A DNA stretch of 64,000 nt from Chitinophagaceae bacterium (lineage in GTDB: Bacteria; Bacteroidota; Bacteroidia; Chitinophagales; Chitinophagaceae). The position numbers and the translations under genes are program-made. How positions within the stretch are numbered: the first letter of the stretch is position 1; each line of letters starts with the position of its first letter. Below are positions 1-7,484 of this stretch, in pieces. The stretch is from positions 62,001-126,000 of the forward strand of contig JAMLHK010000009.1 in assembly GCA_023957155.1 (NCBI GenBank), in the 5' to 3' direction. The notes under the pieces are model-generated. The model saw only the letters and a list, made by a program, of their open reading frames with translations. It was not told the DNA's origin and did no database searches.

Positions 1-480
1 TGCCATGGCATCGGCTTCCGCGCTATGGGCATTATTAAGGTCTTTGTCGCAATAAAACTTGTACGCCGCACTTAGCGTACGGGGTTCCATCATGTGATAC
101 AATTTCTGAACATCCAACAAGCGCCTGTTGGAAACATCAAATTCCAGCCCCGAACGCAAAAACTCTTCCGCCAGCAAAGGAAGATCAAAACGATTTGAAT
201 TGTACCCCGCCAGGTCACAATTATCTAAGAACTGGCGTACTTCATTGGCAACCTGTTTAAAAGCAGGAGCGTCTTTCACCATTTCATCCGTAATGCCGTG
301 AATATCGGAAGCTGCCACAGGGATCGGTATCTGCGGATTAATTAGTTTTCTCTTTACTAAACGACTACCATCCGGAAGAATCTTAACGATAGCTAATTCA
401 ACAATACGGTCAACCGCCAGGTTTACACCGGTTGTTTCCAGGTCAAATACGGCTAACGGACGGGTTAATTGTAATGGCAT
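1..480 (-). CDS. 3'-5' exonuclease, DnaQ/DEDDh family (partial, C-terminus outside window)
   Basis: The reading frame is open from an ATG at 480 down to base 1, giving 160 residues with no stop, so the C-terminus lies outside the window. I translated it by hand. It starts MPLQLTRPLAVFDLETTG, which carries the DxE motif of DEDDh exonucleases (D13, E15). Further on are NSNRFDLPLL, which supplies the third acidic residue, and HSAEADAMA near the window edge, which supplies the His-x4-Asp motif. All catalytic residues are therefore visible. The family removes 3'-terminal nucleotides from DNA or RNA, and members act as polymerase proofreading subunits or as stand-alone nucleases. Which of these applies cannot be said without the C-terminus. 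No neighbour points to a specific role. Confidence 0.88.
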   Translation of the reverse strand, partial: MPLQLTRPLAVFDLETTGVNLAVDRIVELAIVKILPDGSRLVKRKLINPQIPIPVAASDIHGITDEMVKDAPAFKQVANEVRQFLDNCDLAGYNSNRFDLPLLAEEFLRSGLEFDVSNRRLLDVQKLYHMMEPRTLSAAYKFYCDKDLNNAHSAEADAMA

Positions 481-738
481 ATCACTGATAAAATTATTTG
501 GGATGGCAAAATAGCTAAAAATACAATACTACCGGTTTTATGTTAACATAAGTCAAACAATTTATCGCCTGACTAAAAAAAAGGATAAAGCATTGTTTAA
601 TAGGCATAATATTTGTTTATTTGTATCTCTTTATAGTAATATACTATATCCAATTCCCCCCTGAAGAATAACATTATCTCCTACTCCTACGAGCGCCATG
701 CTTGTAAATGTTATTGTATTACCTAAAAAACTTTCAAA

Positions 739-855
739 ATGAAAAAGATTGTATTCGCTGCACTGTTTGCGATGGTACTTGGAGCCGTATTTACTTCCTG
801 CACTTCTTCCAGAGGAGGATGTAAAGCTACACAGGGTATGGTAGGTTACCGCTAA
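739..855 (+). CDS. Tiny lipoprotein of 38 residues
   Basis: A 38-codon frame starts at ATG 739, is preceded by an A-rich segment, and is followed by a clear hairpin terminator. The protein begins MKKIVFAALFAMVLGAV and has a hydrophobic segment that ends in the lipobox FTSC, so it should be exported and lipidated on Cys21. The mature peptide is only about 18 residues, rich in Ser, Gly and basic residues, and ends CKATQGMVGYR with a second Cys. I do not know a function. Because the gene has a complete frame, a lipobox and its own terminator, I take it as real despite its size. It is a single-gene unit between the divergently placed exonuclease and the OmpA-like gene. Confidence 0.72.
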   Translation: MKKIVFAALFAMVLGAVFTSCTSSRGGCKATQGMVGYR

Positions 856-884
856 GCTTTTCAACAAATAAACAACATTAACGG

Positions 885-913
885 AGCTGTCTTAAAAGGC
901 AGCTTCTTTTTTT
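885..913 (+). terminator. Intrinsic terminator of the tiny lipoprotein gene
   Basis: An 8-base-pair stem (AGCTGTCT paired with AGGCAGCT, with one G-T pair) and a four-base loop is followed by a run of T interrupted once by C. It lies 30 bases after the stop codon at 855, which fits a rho-independent terminator on the plus strand. Confidence 0.75.
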
Positions 914-1010
914 GTCCCTTGCATTTCCAAAAACTTAACGAAGTATACTATGCTGAGCGTTAAAAAAATTTAACTGTAAAGGGTGCTCCCTTCATTTCCG
1001 CTAATAAGCC

Positions 1011-1049
1011 GTAATTAAAAAAGCCGTCTCAAAAATCTTGAGACGGCTT
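1011..1049 (-). terminator. Intrinsic terminator of the OmpA-family gene
   Basis: A perfect 12-base-pair stem (arms 1021-1032 and 1038-1049, core GCCGTCTCAA) has a five-base loop. Read on the minus strand it is followed by six T. It sits 22 bases after the stop of the OmpA-like gene. The other flank also has a T-rich stretch, so it may act in both directions. Confidence 0.85.
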
Positions 1050-1070
1050 CCTTCTTTTATATGCAAAAGA

Positions 1071-2414
1071 TTAATTGTAATGCAACTTCAAATCTACCCG
1101 GCGGTTTTGAGCACGACCGGCAACGGTTTTATTGTCCGCAACAGGCTGATCCTGTCCAAATCCGGCAGAAACCAGGCGGGAAGGATCAATACCGGCTTTT
1201 GTAGTCAGGTAATCTACTACAGACTGAGCTCTCTGCTCGCTCAGGATCTGGTTTTTATCCGGTTTACCGGTATTATCAGTATGACCTTCAACATCTAATT
1301 TCAGGTTAGGATCTTCATTCAGGATCTTCGCTACCTCATTCAACGACTTAAATGATTTTTGTAACAGTTTGGAGCTGCCGGTGGCAAAAAATACATTCTT
1401 CGCTGCCACATCAATACGCTTTTTCACTTCTTCTTTAATTTCAGGGCAACCCTGGTTGCTTGCCGGTCCGGCTAAAGCAGGACATTTATCTTCTTCGTCA
1501 TTTACACCATCGCCATCGGTATCCGGTATCGGACAACCCTGGTATTTGGCAACACCTGCTACGTTCGGGCACTTATCTTCTTCATCATTTATTCCATCAC
1601 CATCGGTATCCGGTATCGGACAACCCTGGTATCTTTCCAGTCCTTTTACATTCGGGCACTTATCATCTTTATCGGGAATGCCATCACCGTCAGTATCAGG
1701 ACAGCCGTTAAACTGAGCCAGTCCGGCAACGGTGGGGCAGGCATCTAATGAATCCACAATACCATCATTATCCGTATCAGCAGGTGGCGGAGGAGGAGCA
1801 ATAACTTTAGGCGCTTTTTTCTCAAATAAAGAAGCGGCTACACCAAAACTATAAAATAAATGATTGGCCGTTGTTGCAGAGGTTACTCCAACACGGTACT
1901 GGGCATTAAAATTAAGATAAGCCTCATCTAACAGGTTAAGCTGTACACCCAACCCTAAAGGTACGTAGGCACCCCAATAGCCATTCCACTGGGAACCTCC
2001 GACACCGGCGGTTAAATAAGGAGTTACCCAATATCTGTCACTGAGTAATTTAGCGTTAATATTTGCGTCTAACTCTGCAAATAACTTATCATTAGTAGCC
2101 TGTGGCTTGTCGGGAATAGGATAGGTGGTAAGGGTACCTCCCAAACGGGCCATAAAATCAAAATGATTAGACAATCCCTGGAAATAGGTGAAAGCTAACC
2201 CCGGGCTCATGCGGTTTGCTTTATACCACTGTTTATCTTTTAATACCTGGCTCAGGGACGTATTTTTTAGATCCTGTGCAGTCTGAAAATCGTGCAGGGT
2301 AAATGCAAACCCAAACGCCGGTTTCTTTTTATAAGGATTCTTAATAGCATTTTCCTGGGCAAAAGCTGTGCTGAGTATGCCCACTGCCAATAAACTAACT
2401 AACAGTTTTCTCAT
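1071..2414 (-). CDS. OmpA-family outer membrane protein with thrombospondin type 3 repeats
   Basis: The product has 447 residues when started at ATG 2414, where a signal peptide (MRKLLVSLLAVGILSTAFAQ) begins directly. An in-frame ATG at 2471 would add 19 residues before the signal and overlap the -35-like box of a good promoter, so I reject it. Residues 20 to about 205 look like a beta-barrel or outer-membrane beta domain. Residues about 210-325 hold four Asp-rich TSP3 repeats (DTDGDGINDEEDKCP type) that bind calcium. Residues about 330-447 form an OmpA C-terminal domain with GHTDNTG and NRRVDL, which binds peptidoglycan. The likely role is to anchor the outer membrane to the cell wall. The next genes downstream in the same orientation cluster (RlpA-like, L,D-transpeptidase) are also cell-wall genes. 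Confidence 0.93.
   Translation of the reverse strand: MRKLLVSLLAVGILSTAFAQENAIKNPYKKKPAFGFAFTLHDFQTAQDLKNTSLSQVLKDKQWYKANRMSPGLAFTYFQGLSNHFDFMARLGGTLTTYPIPDKPQATNDKLFAELDANINAKLLSDRYWVTPYLTAGVGGSQWNGYWGAYVPLGLGVQLNLLDEAYLNFNAQYRVGVTSATTANHLFYSFGVAASLFEKKAPKVIAPPPPPADTDNDGIVDSLDACPTVAGLAQFNGCPDTDGDGIPDKDDKCPNVKGLERYQGCPIPDTDGDGINDEEDKCPNVAGVAKYQGCPIPDTDGDGVNDEEDKCPALAGPASNQGCPEIKEEVKKRIDVAAKNVFFATGSSKLLQKSFKSLNEVAKILNEDPNLKLDVEGHTDNTGKPDKNQILSEQRAQSVVDYLTTKAGIDPSRLVSAGFGQDQPVADNKTVAGRAQNRRVDLKLHYN
1440..1785 (-). repeat. In-gene tandem repeat coding the TSP3 calcium-binding units
   Basis: About four tandem units of roughly 75-90 bases encode the repeated block DTDGDG-x-NDEEDKCPN-x-GxxxYQGCPIP. 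The two central units are almost identical at the DNA level (for example the block around 1511-1560 compared with that around 1601-1650), which suggests recent duplication or gene conversion. Copy number could vary between strains. Confidence 0.8.
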
Positions 2415-2440
2415 AAAATGTATTTGATTAAAAATGAATG

Positions 2441-2471
2441 CAAAGGTATATAGTTGATGATTAACCTTCAA
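2441..2471 (-). promoter_or_regulatory. Bacteroidota-type promoter of the OmpA-family gene
   Basis: On the minus strand there is TTG (2471-2469), exactly 20 bases, then TACCTTTG (2448-2441). This matches the Bacteroidota housekeeping pattern TTG-N19-21-TAnnTTTG. Transcription should begin near 2435, which gives a leader of about 20 bases. Its position also supports the ATG at 2414 as the true start. Confidence 0.72.
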
Positions 2472-2486
2472 AATATTAGTACTATT

Positions 2487-2897
2487 TTATTGTTTGCTGA
2501 TCAGGTGCGGGTTATTAACAACCTCTACACGTACCCTGGTAAGCCCTTTTTTAATAAACCCTAATTCCTGTGCGGCGGCTTTTGAAACATCTATCAGCCG
2601 TGTATTTTTAGGATGCATCCGATCAGTGATCTGAACTATGACGGTCTTTTTATTTGAAAGGTTGCTTACTTTTACCCAGGTGCCTAAAGAAAAACGATTG
2701 GCTGCCGCAGTAAGGTTCCGGTGATCATATATTTTACCGTTAGCCATTTTCCTCCCCTCAAATTTATCTGCATAATAGCTGGCTATGCCCTGCTCATACC
2801 CCGGATAATCCACATTTTTTTTATTCGTGGTATCCTGGGCTGCCGCATTTATACCTGTGCACAACAATACAATAACCAATGGCTGAAATAACTTCAT
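2487..2897 (-). CDS. RlpA-like septal ring lytic transglycosylase family protein (double-psi beta-barrel)
   Basis: I start this 136-residue protein at ATG 2897, because MKLFQPLVIVLLCTGINAAAQ is a clear signal peptide. The in-frame ATG at 2957 would bury it 20 residues in. The mature part carries the RlpA-type double-psi beta-barrel: GIASYYADKFEGRKMANG near the N-terminus, then LGTWVKVSNL, VQITDR and RLIDVSKAAAQELG. Family members cleave or bind peptidoglycan strands lacking stem peptides, often at the division septum. There is no SPOR domain, so this is the short form common in Bacteroidota. It lies between OmpA-like and L,D-transpeptidase genes on the same strand, which fits cell-wall remodelling. 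Enzymatic activity is inferred from family only. Confidence 0.87.
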   Translation of the reverse strand: MKLFQPLVIVLLCTGINAAAQDTTNKKNVDYPGYEQGIASYYADKFEGRKMANGKIYDHRNLTAAANRFSLGTWVKVSNLSNKKTVIVQITDRMHPKNTRLIDVSKAAAQELGFIKKGLTRVRVEVVNNPHLISKQ

Positions 2898-3038
2898 ATC
2901 CTGTTTCCCGGTTGATATTACAGCCCTACCCGGCAAATCTGAGACCAAAATTTTCATGTAAGGTACGGCACATATCCTACTAAGATATGTAAAATTATTA
3001 TCATCCCGCAGGTTATCAACCCGTCAACCGGCAGAATC

Positions 3039-4727
3039 CTACAGGCTATACTTGTTGGCAAACCCGTTTTGCCTCGCTATTTTATCCTCGGCATACACAT
3101 CGTCAAAAAAGACAATATGACCATCCCGTACTTCACAAGTCATATAACGCAGGAAAATGGGCAGTTTTTTAGAAAAGTTAACCGTATGCTTTTCTTTTCT
3201 TTTAATCCAGGCCGCTAAAGTGTCCGGGGGGTAACGAAGCGAATCATTTTTAACGAGGTACTTAGACAATTTATCCCACTGCTGTACGCGCACACACCCG
3301 TGGCTGAGCGCCCGGGCGGGGCGGGAAAATAACCCGCGGGCATTGGTATCATGCAAATAAACGCTGTACTTATTCCTGAAATTGAATTTTATAACTCCCA
3401 ATGAATTATCATCGCCTTCCCGTTGCTTCAACTGGTAAGGAAAATAGTTTTTATTTAATTTGAACCAGTTAATGGTCTGAGGATCAATGATACTATCGTT
3501 TTTATCCACTACCATCAGGTTCTGCTTTTTCAGGTAAGCTACATTTTCCCTGATTTTCGGCAGCATTTCCTTAAATATAATACTATAGGGAACCGTCCAT
3601 TGAGGAAGCGTTATAAAATTGGTAAGCGTACTGGTCAGGAGCGGCGTTCTTGTCTGGGGTTGGCCCACAATTATTCTTGATTCTAATTTTAGGGTATCCG
3701 TATCCCATACCCGGAGCTGGAAAGCCGGAATATTTACCCACAGATAGCGTTGCGGCATCGTATCCGGCAATTGCTTATACCGGTCTAAATTAATAGCAAT
3801 GGTTTTAAATCTTTCCTGTCCGTTTCCATTAAGCGATTTTACGACCATTGGACCCGCTTTCCCATCTACTTTCAACCCGTTTTTATTTTGATAGGCCTTT
3901 ACGGCAGCCGTCAATTCAACGGTATCAATATCCGGATTGTTCATTGTTAAATAGCCGCCTTCGTATAATCGGGTCTGAAGGTTTTTTAAAAACTCCACCG
4001 AATCTACCGGGTCAGTATACGGATAAGACAGGTAGGTGTACCTTGTTCTGTCCATAGAATCCAGGAAACCCTTTAATGCAGTCCTTAATTCCTGATAGCC
4101 GCGATGCTGAGGCTCCAGCGCTTCAAGCCGCGGGGTGAGTACCCCGCTGTTATATACTTCGCCGAGCAACCGGACATAAAATGAATCGGCAAGAACGGAA
4201 TCTTTCCGGAGTGTAACGCTGTCTGTTGGCAGCCTGCCTAATTTTATGTCTTTAACAACCTGCATGAATGCATCGGTATATAACAGGTCTGCACGTGCCC
4301 ATAAAGCAGCATCCAGCATGGCGGAGGAATCTGATTGCAATGTAGAGCGGATATGATCTAAATGACTGAAATGATAATCCGAAGGGAATAAGCCATAGTT
4401 TTCACTCCGGCGGATAAAGAAATATAAAGAATCAGCCAGGGGCAGCCACTGCTGCTGATTGCTCCACGTACGCAGAGAGTCCCGCCCCTCATACCACAGC
4501 TTAACCACCGGCAGCATATTAAACATGATGCTGTCGTTAAGCTTTCCCTGCTGTTCTGAAGCAAAAGCAATAGTAGCGGCAATATTTTCGTCTGTCTTCT
4601 TGTTTACATTTTCCGGTTCCTGAACAATCTCTGCCTCCTTAGGGGGCTGTATATTTTCATTGCAGGAAAGTAATAGCAGTACCGGCACAGTAATCCGGCA
4701 AATGCTTTTACCGCATTGTTTTATCAT
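3039..4727 (-). CDS. Murein L,D-transpeptidase, YcbB/LdtD-like, with peptidoglycan-binding domain
   Basis: Started at ATG 4727 this is a 562-residue protein with a basic N-terminus, a hydrophobic stretch and the lipobox-like LLLLSCNEN, so it is probably a periplasm-facing lipoprotein. The longer frame from 4772 adds 15 residues before the signal. The middle contains a peptidoglycan-binding module (AVKAYQNKNGLKVDGKAGP). The C-terminal third is a YkuD-type catalytic domain with the active-site motif SHGCVRV, the Cys being near residue 478. The enzyme should form 3-3 crosslinks between peptidoglycan stems or attach proteins to them. The arrangement (long helical N-terminal part, PG-binding module, YkuD domain inserted late) is that of the large YcbB class and not of the small ErfK class. 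It has a solitary promoter candidate (TACTTTTG at 4856-4849 on the minus strand, without a good upstream box). Confidence 0.92.
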   Translation of the reverse strand: MIKQCGKSICRITVPVLLLLSCNENIQPPKEAEIVQEPENVNKKTDENIAATIAFASEQQGKLNDSIMFNMLPVVKLWYEGRDSLRTWSNQQQWLPLADSLYFFIRRSENYGLFPSDYHFSHLDHIRSTLQSDSSAMLDAALWARADLLYTDAFMQVVKDIKLGRLPTDSVTLRKDSVLADSFYVRLLGEVYNSGVLTPRLEALEPQHRGYQELRTALKGFLDSMDRTRYTYLSYPYTDPVDSVEFLKNLQTRLYEGGYLTMNNPDIDTVELTAAVKAYQNKNGLKVDGKAGPMVVKSLNGNGQERFKTIAINLDRYKQLPDTMPQRYLWVNIPAFQLRVWDTDTLKLESRIIVGQPQTRTPLLTSTLTNFITLPQWTVPYSIIFKEMLPKIRENVAYLKKQNLMVVDKNDSIIDPQTINWFKLNKNYFPYQLKQREGDDNSLGVIKFNFRNKYSVYLHDTNARGLFSRPARALSHGCVRVQQWDKLSKYLVKNDSLRYPPDTLAAWIKRKEKHTVNFSKKLPIFLRYMTCEVRDGHIVFFDDVYAEDKIARQNGFANKYSL

Positions 4728-4975
4728 GAATCGGGTTGAATTGAAACAGGAAAAACGTATCAGGTTGACCACAGATTGTAAATATTTCCGTAATTAGCAT
4801 TAAATAACTCCCCCCAATTATACCTCGTATAAAAAAGAAAGGAGAATACAAAAGTATGGTTAGTTTGCTTTACATTTATCCATAAAGATATTTCAAATTT
4901 AAAATGCATTGCACATTTGTTGGCGTAATGGTTGACTGACAACCCTGCCGGCAGCAGAAAGCAATTTTCTTCATT

Positions 4976-5767
4976 ATGAACAAAGGCTGGTTATCAGGGA
5001 AAAATATCGTGATCATCGGGGGAACAAGCGGTATGGGGCTGTCGGCCGCCCGTGCTTTTATTGCTGAGGGCGCCCGGGTGGTAGTTGTGGGCAGAAACAG
5101 CCAGACCTGCAATACAGCCCAGCAAGAACTGGGAGAAAAAAGCATTGCGATTACCGGGGATGCCGTGGATCCGGCGACAGCGGAAAAGGCTATTCTTACC
5201 TGTGCAGAGCAATTAGGCTCTTTTCACGGCTTATACCATGTTGCCGGCGGCAGCGGACGAAAAATGGGTGATGGTCCGCTGCACGAGCTGACCTTAGCGG
5301 GATGGAATAAAACATTTGAGCTAAACCTTACTTCACTGATGCTCTCAAACCAGGCTGCCGTTAAATGGTTTCTGCAGCATAAGACCGGGGGTACAATTCT
5401 TAACATGAGCTCTGTGCTGGGCAGCTTCCCCTCTCCTGCTCATTTTGCCACCCATGCGTATGCCGCCTGTAAATCGGCCGTATCCGGATTTACAAAATCA
5501 TTAGCCGCTTATTATGCCGGGAATAATATTCGTATAAATACAATTGCACCGGCACTTGTTGAAACGCCCATGGCACAGAGAGCCGCTCAAAATGAAACCA
5601 TCCTTTCTTTCATCAAAACCAAGCAACCCTTAGATGGAGGGAGGATCGGCAAGCCGGAAGATCTGGATGGATTGGCCTGCTACTTTATGTCGGACCATGC
5701 AAAATTCACTACGGGCCAGATCGTATACGTTGACGGCGGATGGTCGGTGAGTGAAGGGCAGGTTTAA
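4976..5767 (+). CDS. SDR-family oxidoreductase (Rossmann-fold dehydrogenase)
   Basis: This 263-residue protein has the size and layout of classical short-chain dehydrogenases. The cofactor loop GGTSGMG is at residues 15-21, the catalytic Ser is in NMSSVLG near residue 145, and the YxxxK pair is Y162/K166 (YAACK). NxxAP and a C-terminal VDGGW complete the signature. It should carry out an NAD(P)-dependent oxidation or reduction of a sugar, polyol or similar alcohol; the substrate cannot be read from the sequence. It is the first gene of a tight plus-strand run (gaps of 22, 9 and 12 bases to the next three genes), so it most likely works with a sugar kinase and a phosphosugar protein. Confidence 0.9.
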   Translation: MNKGWLSGKNIVIIGGTSGMGLSAARAFIAEGARVVVVGRNSQTCNTAQQELGEKSIAITGDAVDPATAEKAILTCAEQLGSFHGLYHVAGGSGRKMGDGPLHELTLAGWNKTFELNLTSLMLSNQAAVKWFLQHKTGGTILNMSSVLGSFPSPAHFATHAYAACKSAVSGFTKSLAAYYAGNNIRINTIAPALVETPMAQRAAQNETILSFIKTKQPLDGGRIGKPEDLDGLACYFMSDHAKFTTGQIVYVDGGWSVSEGQV

Positions 5768-5789
5768 AAAAATATAAAATAAAGATAAC

Positions 5790-6683
5790 ATGCAGGCGAT
5801 CGGTATTGATATAGGCGGCACTAATATTAAAGGAGTGCTCGTAAATGGTGACGGGACGATATTGCACGAAATACAACGCAAAACCAACGAAAAAGAAACA
5901 CAGTGGTGGAAAGACGCCGTAGCGGATATACTGCAGCAGCTCAGAAAAAAGGCGGATAGCGACAACATCCCCGTGGGATTATCCGCACCTGGCCTGGCCA
6001 GCGATAACAATGATTGCATACAACTCATGCCGGGAAGACTGGAAGGTATAGAAAATTTTATCTGGAGCGACTACCTGGAAACACCGGTACGGGTACTCAA
6101 TGATGCACATGCCGCATTGATGGCCGAAGCAAAATTCGGTGCAGGTAAGGGATACCGTAATATTATACTCCTCACGCTGGGTACCGGTGTGGGCGGAAGT
6201 GTGATGATCAACGGCGCACTTCACCAGGGGTTATTAGGCCGGGCCGGACACTTAGGGCATGTTACCCTTAATGCCGACAGCGATACCTGCGATATTACAC
6301 AGATGCCGGCCAGCCTGGAAGACGCTATCGGCCAATGTACCATAACACAACGCAGCTTCGGAAAATTCACTTCTACCGATCAGTTGGTCCGGGCATACCA
6401 GGCAGGCGACAGCATAGCTACTTACGTTTGGCTACACTCCATAAAGCGACTGGCAGTTGCCTTATGTTCGTTCATTAATTTTATTTCTCCCGACATCATC
6501 ATATTAGGCGGCGGCATTGCCCGGGCGGGAGATGATCTGTTTAAACCATTAGACCATTTTATGGATATCTTTGAGTGGCGATACGCCGGTATACGCACCC
6601 CGGTTGTTCAGGCGGTATTTGATGAGTACTCCGGGGCAGTAGGAGCAGCAGGATTCGCCTTACAACATAGCTTACCCCATTAA
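5790..6683 (+). CDS. ROK-family sugar kinase-like protein, lacking the usual zinc-binding cysteines
   Basis: The 297-residue protein begins with the ATP-binding signature IGIDIGGTNIKG. It has the catalytic Asp in LNDAHAALMAE (about D105), the GTGVGG loop, and a C-terminal ILGGGIA adenosine motif. These are the marks of ROK sugar kinases. In most ROK proteins a His followed by a CxCGxxGCxE cluster binds zinc; here the equivalent stretch after AGHLGHVTL reads DTCDITQMPASLEDAIG, with a single Cys. The fold and catalytic residues are otherwise intact, so it is probably an active kinase with a zinc-independent loop. It sits in the second position of the SDR-ROK-SIS-MetE-like operon. Confidence 0.88.
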   Translation: MQAIGIDIGGTNIKGVLVNGDGTILHEIQRKTNEKETQWWKDAVADILQQLRKKADSDNIPVGLSAPGLASDNNDCIQLMPGRLEGIENFIWSDYLETPVRVLNDAHAALMAEAKFGAGKGYRNIILLTLGTGVGGSVMINGALHQGLLGRAGHLGHVTLNADSDTCDITQMPASLEDAIGQCTITQRSFGKFTSTDQLVRAYQAGDSIATYVWLHSIKRLAVALCSFINFISPDIIILGGGIARAGDDLFKPLDHFMDIFEWRYAGIRTPVVQAVFDEYSGAVGAAGFALQHSLPH

Positions 6684-6692
6684 TTTTTTATT

Positions 6693-7472
6693 ATGAATGT
6701 TATACAGGATTATTTACAGCAGTCGAGAAAAATAATTGAAACCGTTGAAGCGCAGCAGCAGGCTATACAACAAGCCGCACAATGGTTTACCCGCAGCATT
6801 TTAGCCGGCAGAATGGTACATGTATTCGGGTCAGGACACAGCCGTATCATGGTAGAAGAAATGTGGCCGCGTTACGGTTCTTTTCCCGGGTTTAACCCTA
6901 TTGTGGAACTGTCGCTCACTTTTCATAACCTGGTGGTGGGCGCTAACGGTCAGCGCCAGGCGATGTTCCTCGAAAACGTGGAAGGGTTGGCCAACCGCAT
7001 CTTACGTAATTTTGATATCGGGGAAAATGACTGTGCCCTTATCATCTCCTCCAGCGGATGTAATATTGTACCTATTGAAATGGCAGAGCTGTTTCAGCAA
7101 AAAAAAGTAAAAGTAACAGCCATCATCAGCCAAAAACATGCGTTGGTATCGGGTAGTAAAAGAAAAGACGGGAAGAAGCTAAGTGATTTTGCTGACCTGG
7201 TATTAGATACCGGGGCACCGGAAGGAGACGCGATGGTACAGGTTCCCGGACTGCAAACGCCCGTAGCCCCGGGGTCTACTGTTGGCGGGGTGTTACTGAT
7301 CAATACCATTAAAGCGGAAACCGCCCGCCTGCTTACCGAAGCCGGGCTGCCGCCCAAAGTGTTGACCGCTTCCTGTATAGTGGGGGCCGAAAAGGCGGAG
7401 CAGCTCTTTGAGAGCGCCTATGATGAGCACGCACACCGGTTAGCCGGATTATATCTTAACGTTGGTAAATAA
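6693..7472 (+). CDS. SIS-domain phosphosugar-binding protein (UPF0309-like)
   Basis: This 259-residue protein has a single SIS (sugar isomerase) domain. The phosphate-binding loops are visible as VFGSGHSRIMVEE near residue 45 and LIISSSGCNIVPIEMA in the middle. The sequence around MWPRYGSFPGFNPIVE resembles the UPF0309 family, members of which are often found beside sugar kinases. Such proteins isomerise or de-aminate phosphosugars, or act as sensors of them. The gene starts 9 bases after the ROK gene and ends 12 bases before the MetE-like gene, so it is co-transcribed. The pairing of kinase and SIS protein suggests that the kinase product is its ligand, which is an inference from context. 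Confidence 0.87.
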   Translation: MNVIQDYLQQSRKIIETVEAQQQAIQQAAQWFTRSILAGRMVHVFGSGHSRIMVEEMWPRYGSFPGFNPIVELSLTFHNLVVGANGQRQAMFLENVEGLANRILRNFDIGENDCALIISSSGCNIVPIEMAELFQQKKVKVTAIISQKHALVSGSKRKDGKKLSDFADLVLDTGAPEGDAMVQVPGLQTPVAPGSTVGGVLLINTIKAETARLLTEAGLPPKVLTASCIVGAEKAEQLFESAYDEHAHRLAGLYLNVGK

Positions 7473-7484
7473 GTAAAACCCTAT

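Noticed and set aside
631..867. A 78-codon minus-strand frame over the tiny lipoprotein gene
   Set aside because: It is antisense to a frame with a clear lipobox, an ATG and a terminator, and carries no recognisable feature of its own.
1369..1716. Open frames on the plus strand opposite the TSP3 repeats
   Set aside because: They are low-complexity mirror frames of the repetitive Asp/Gly codons of the OmpA-family gene and have no ribosome site.
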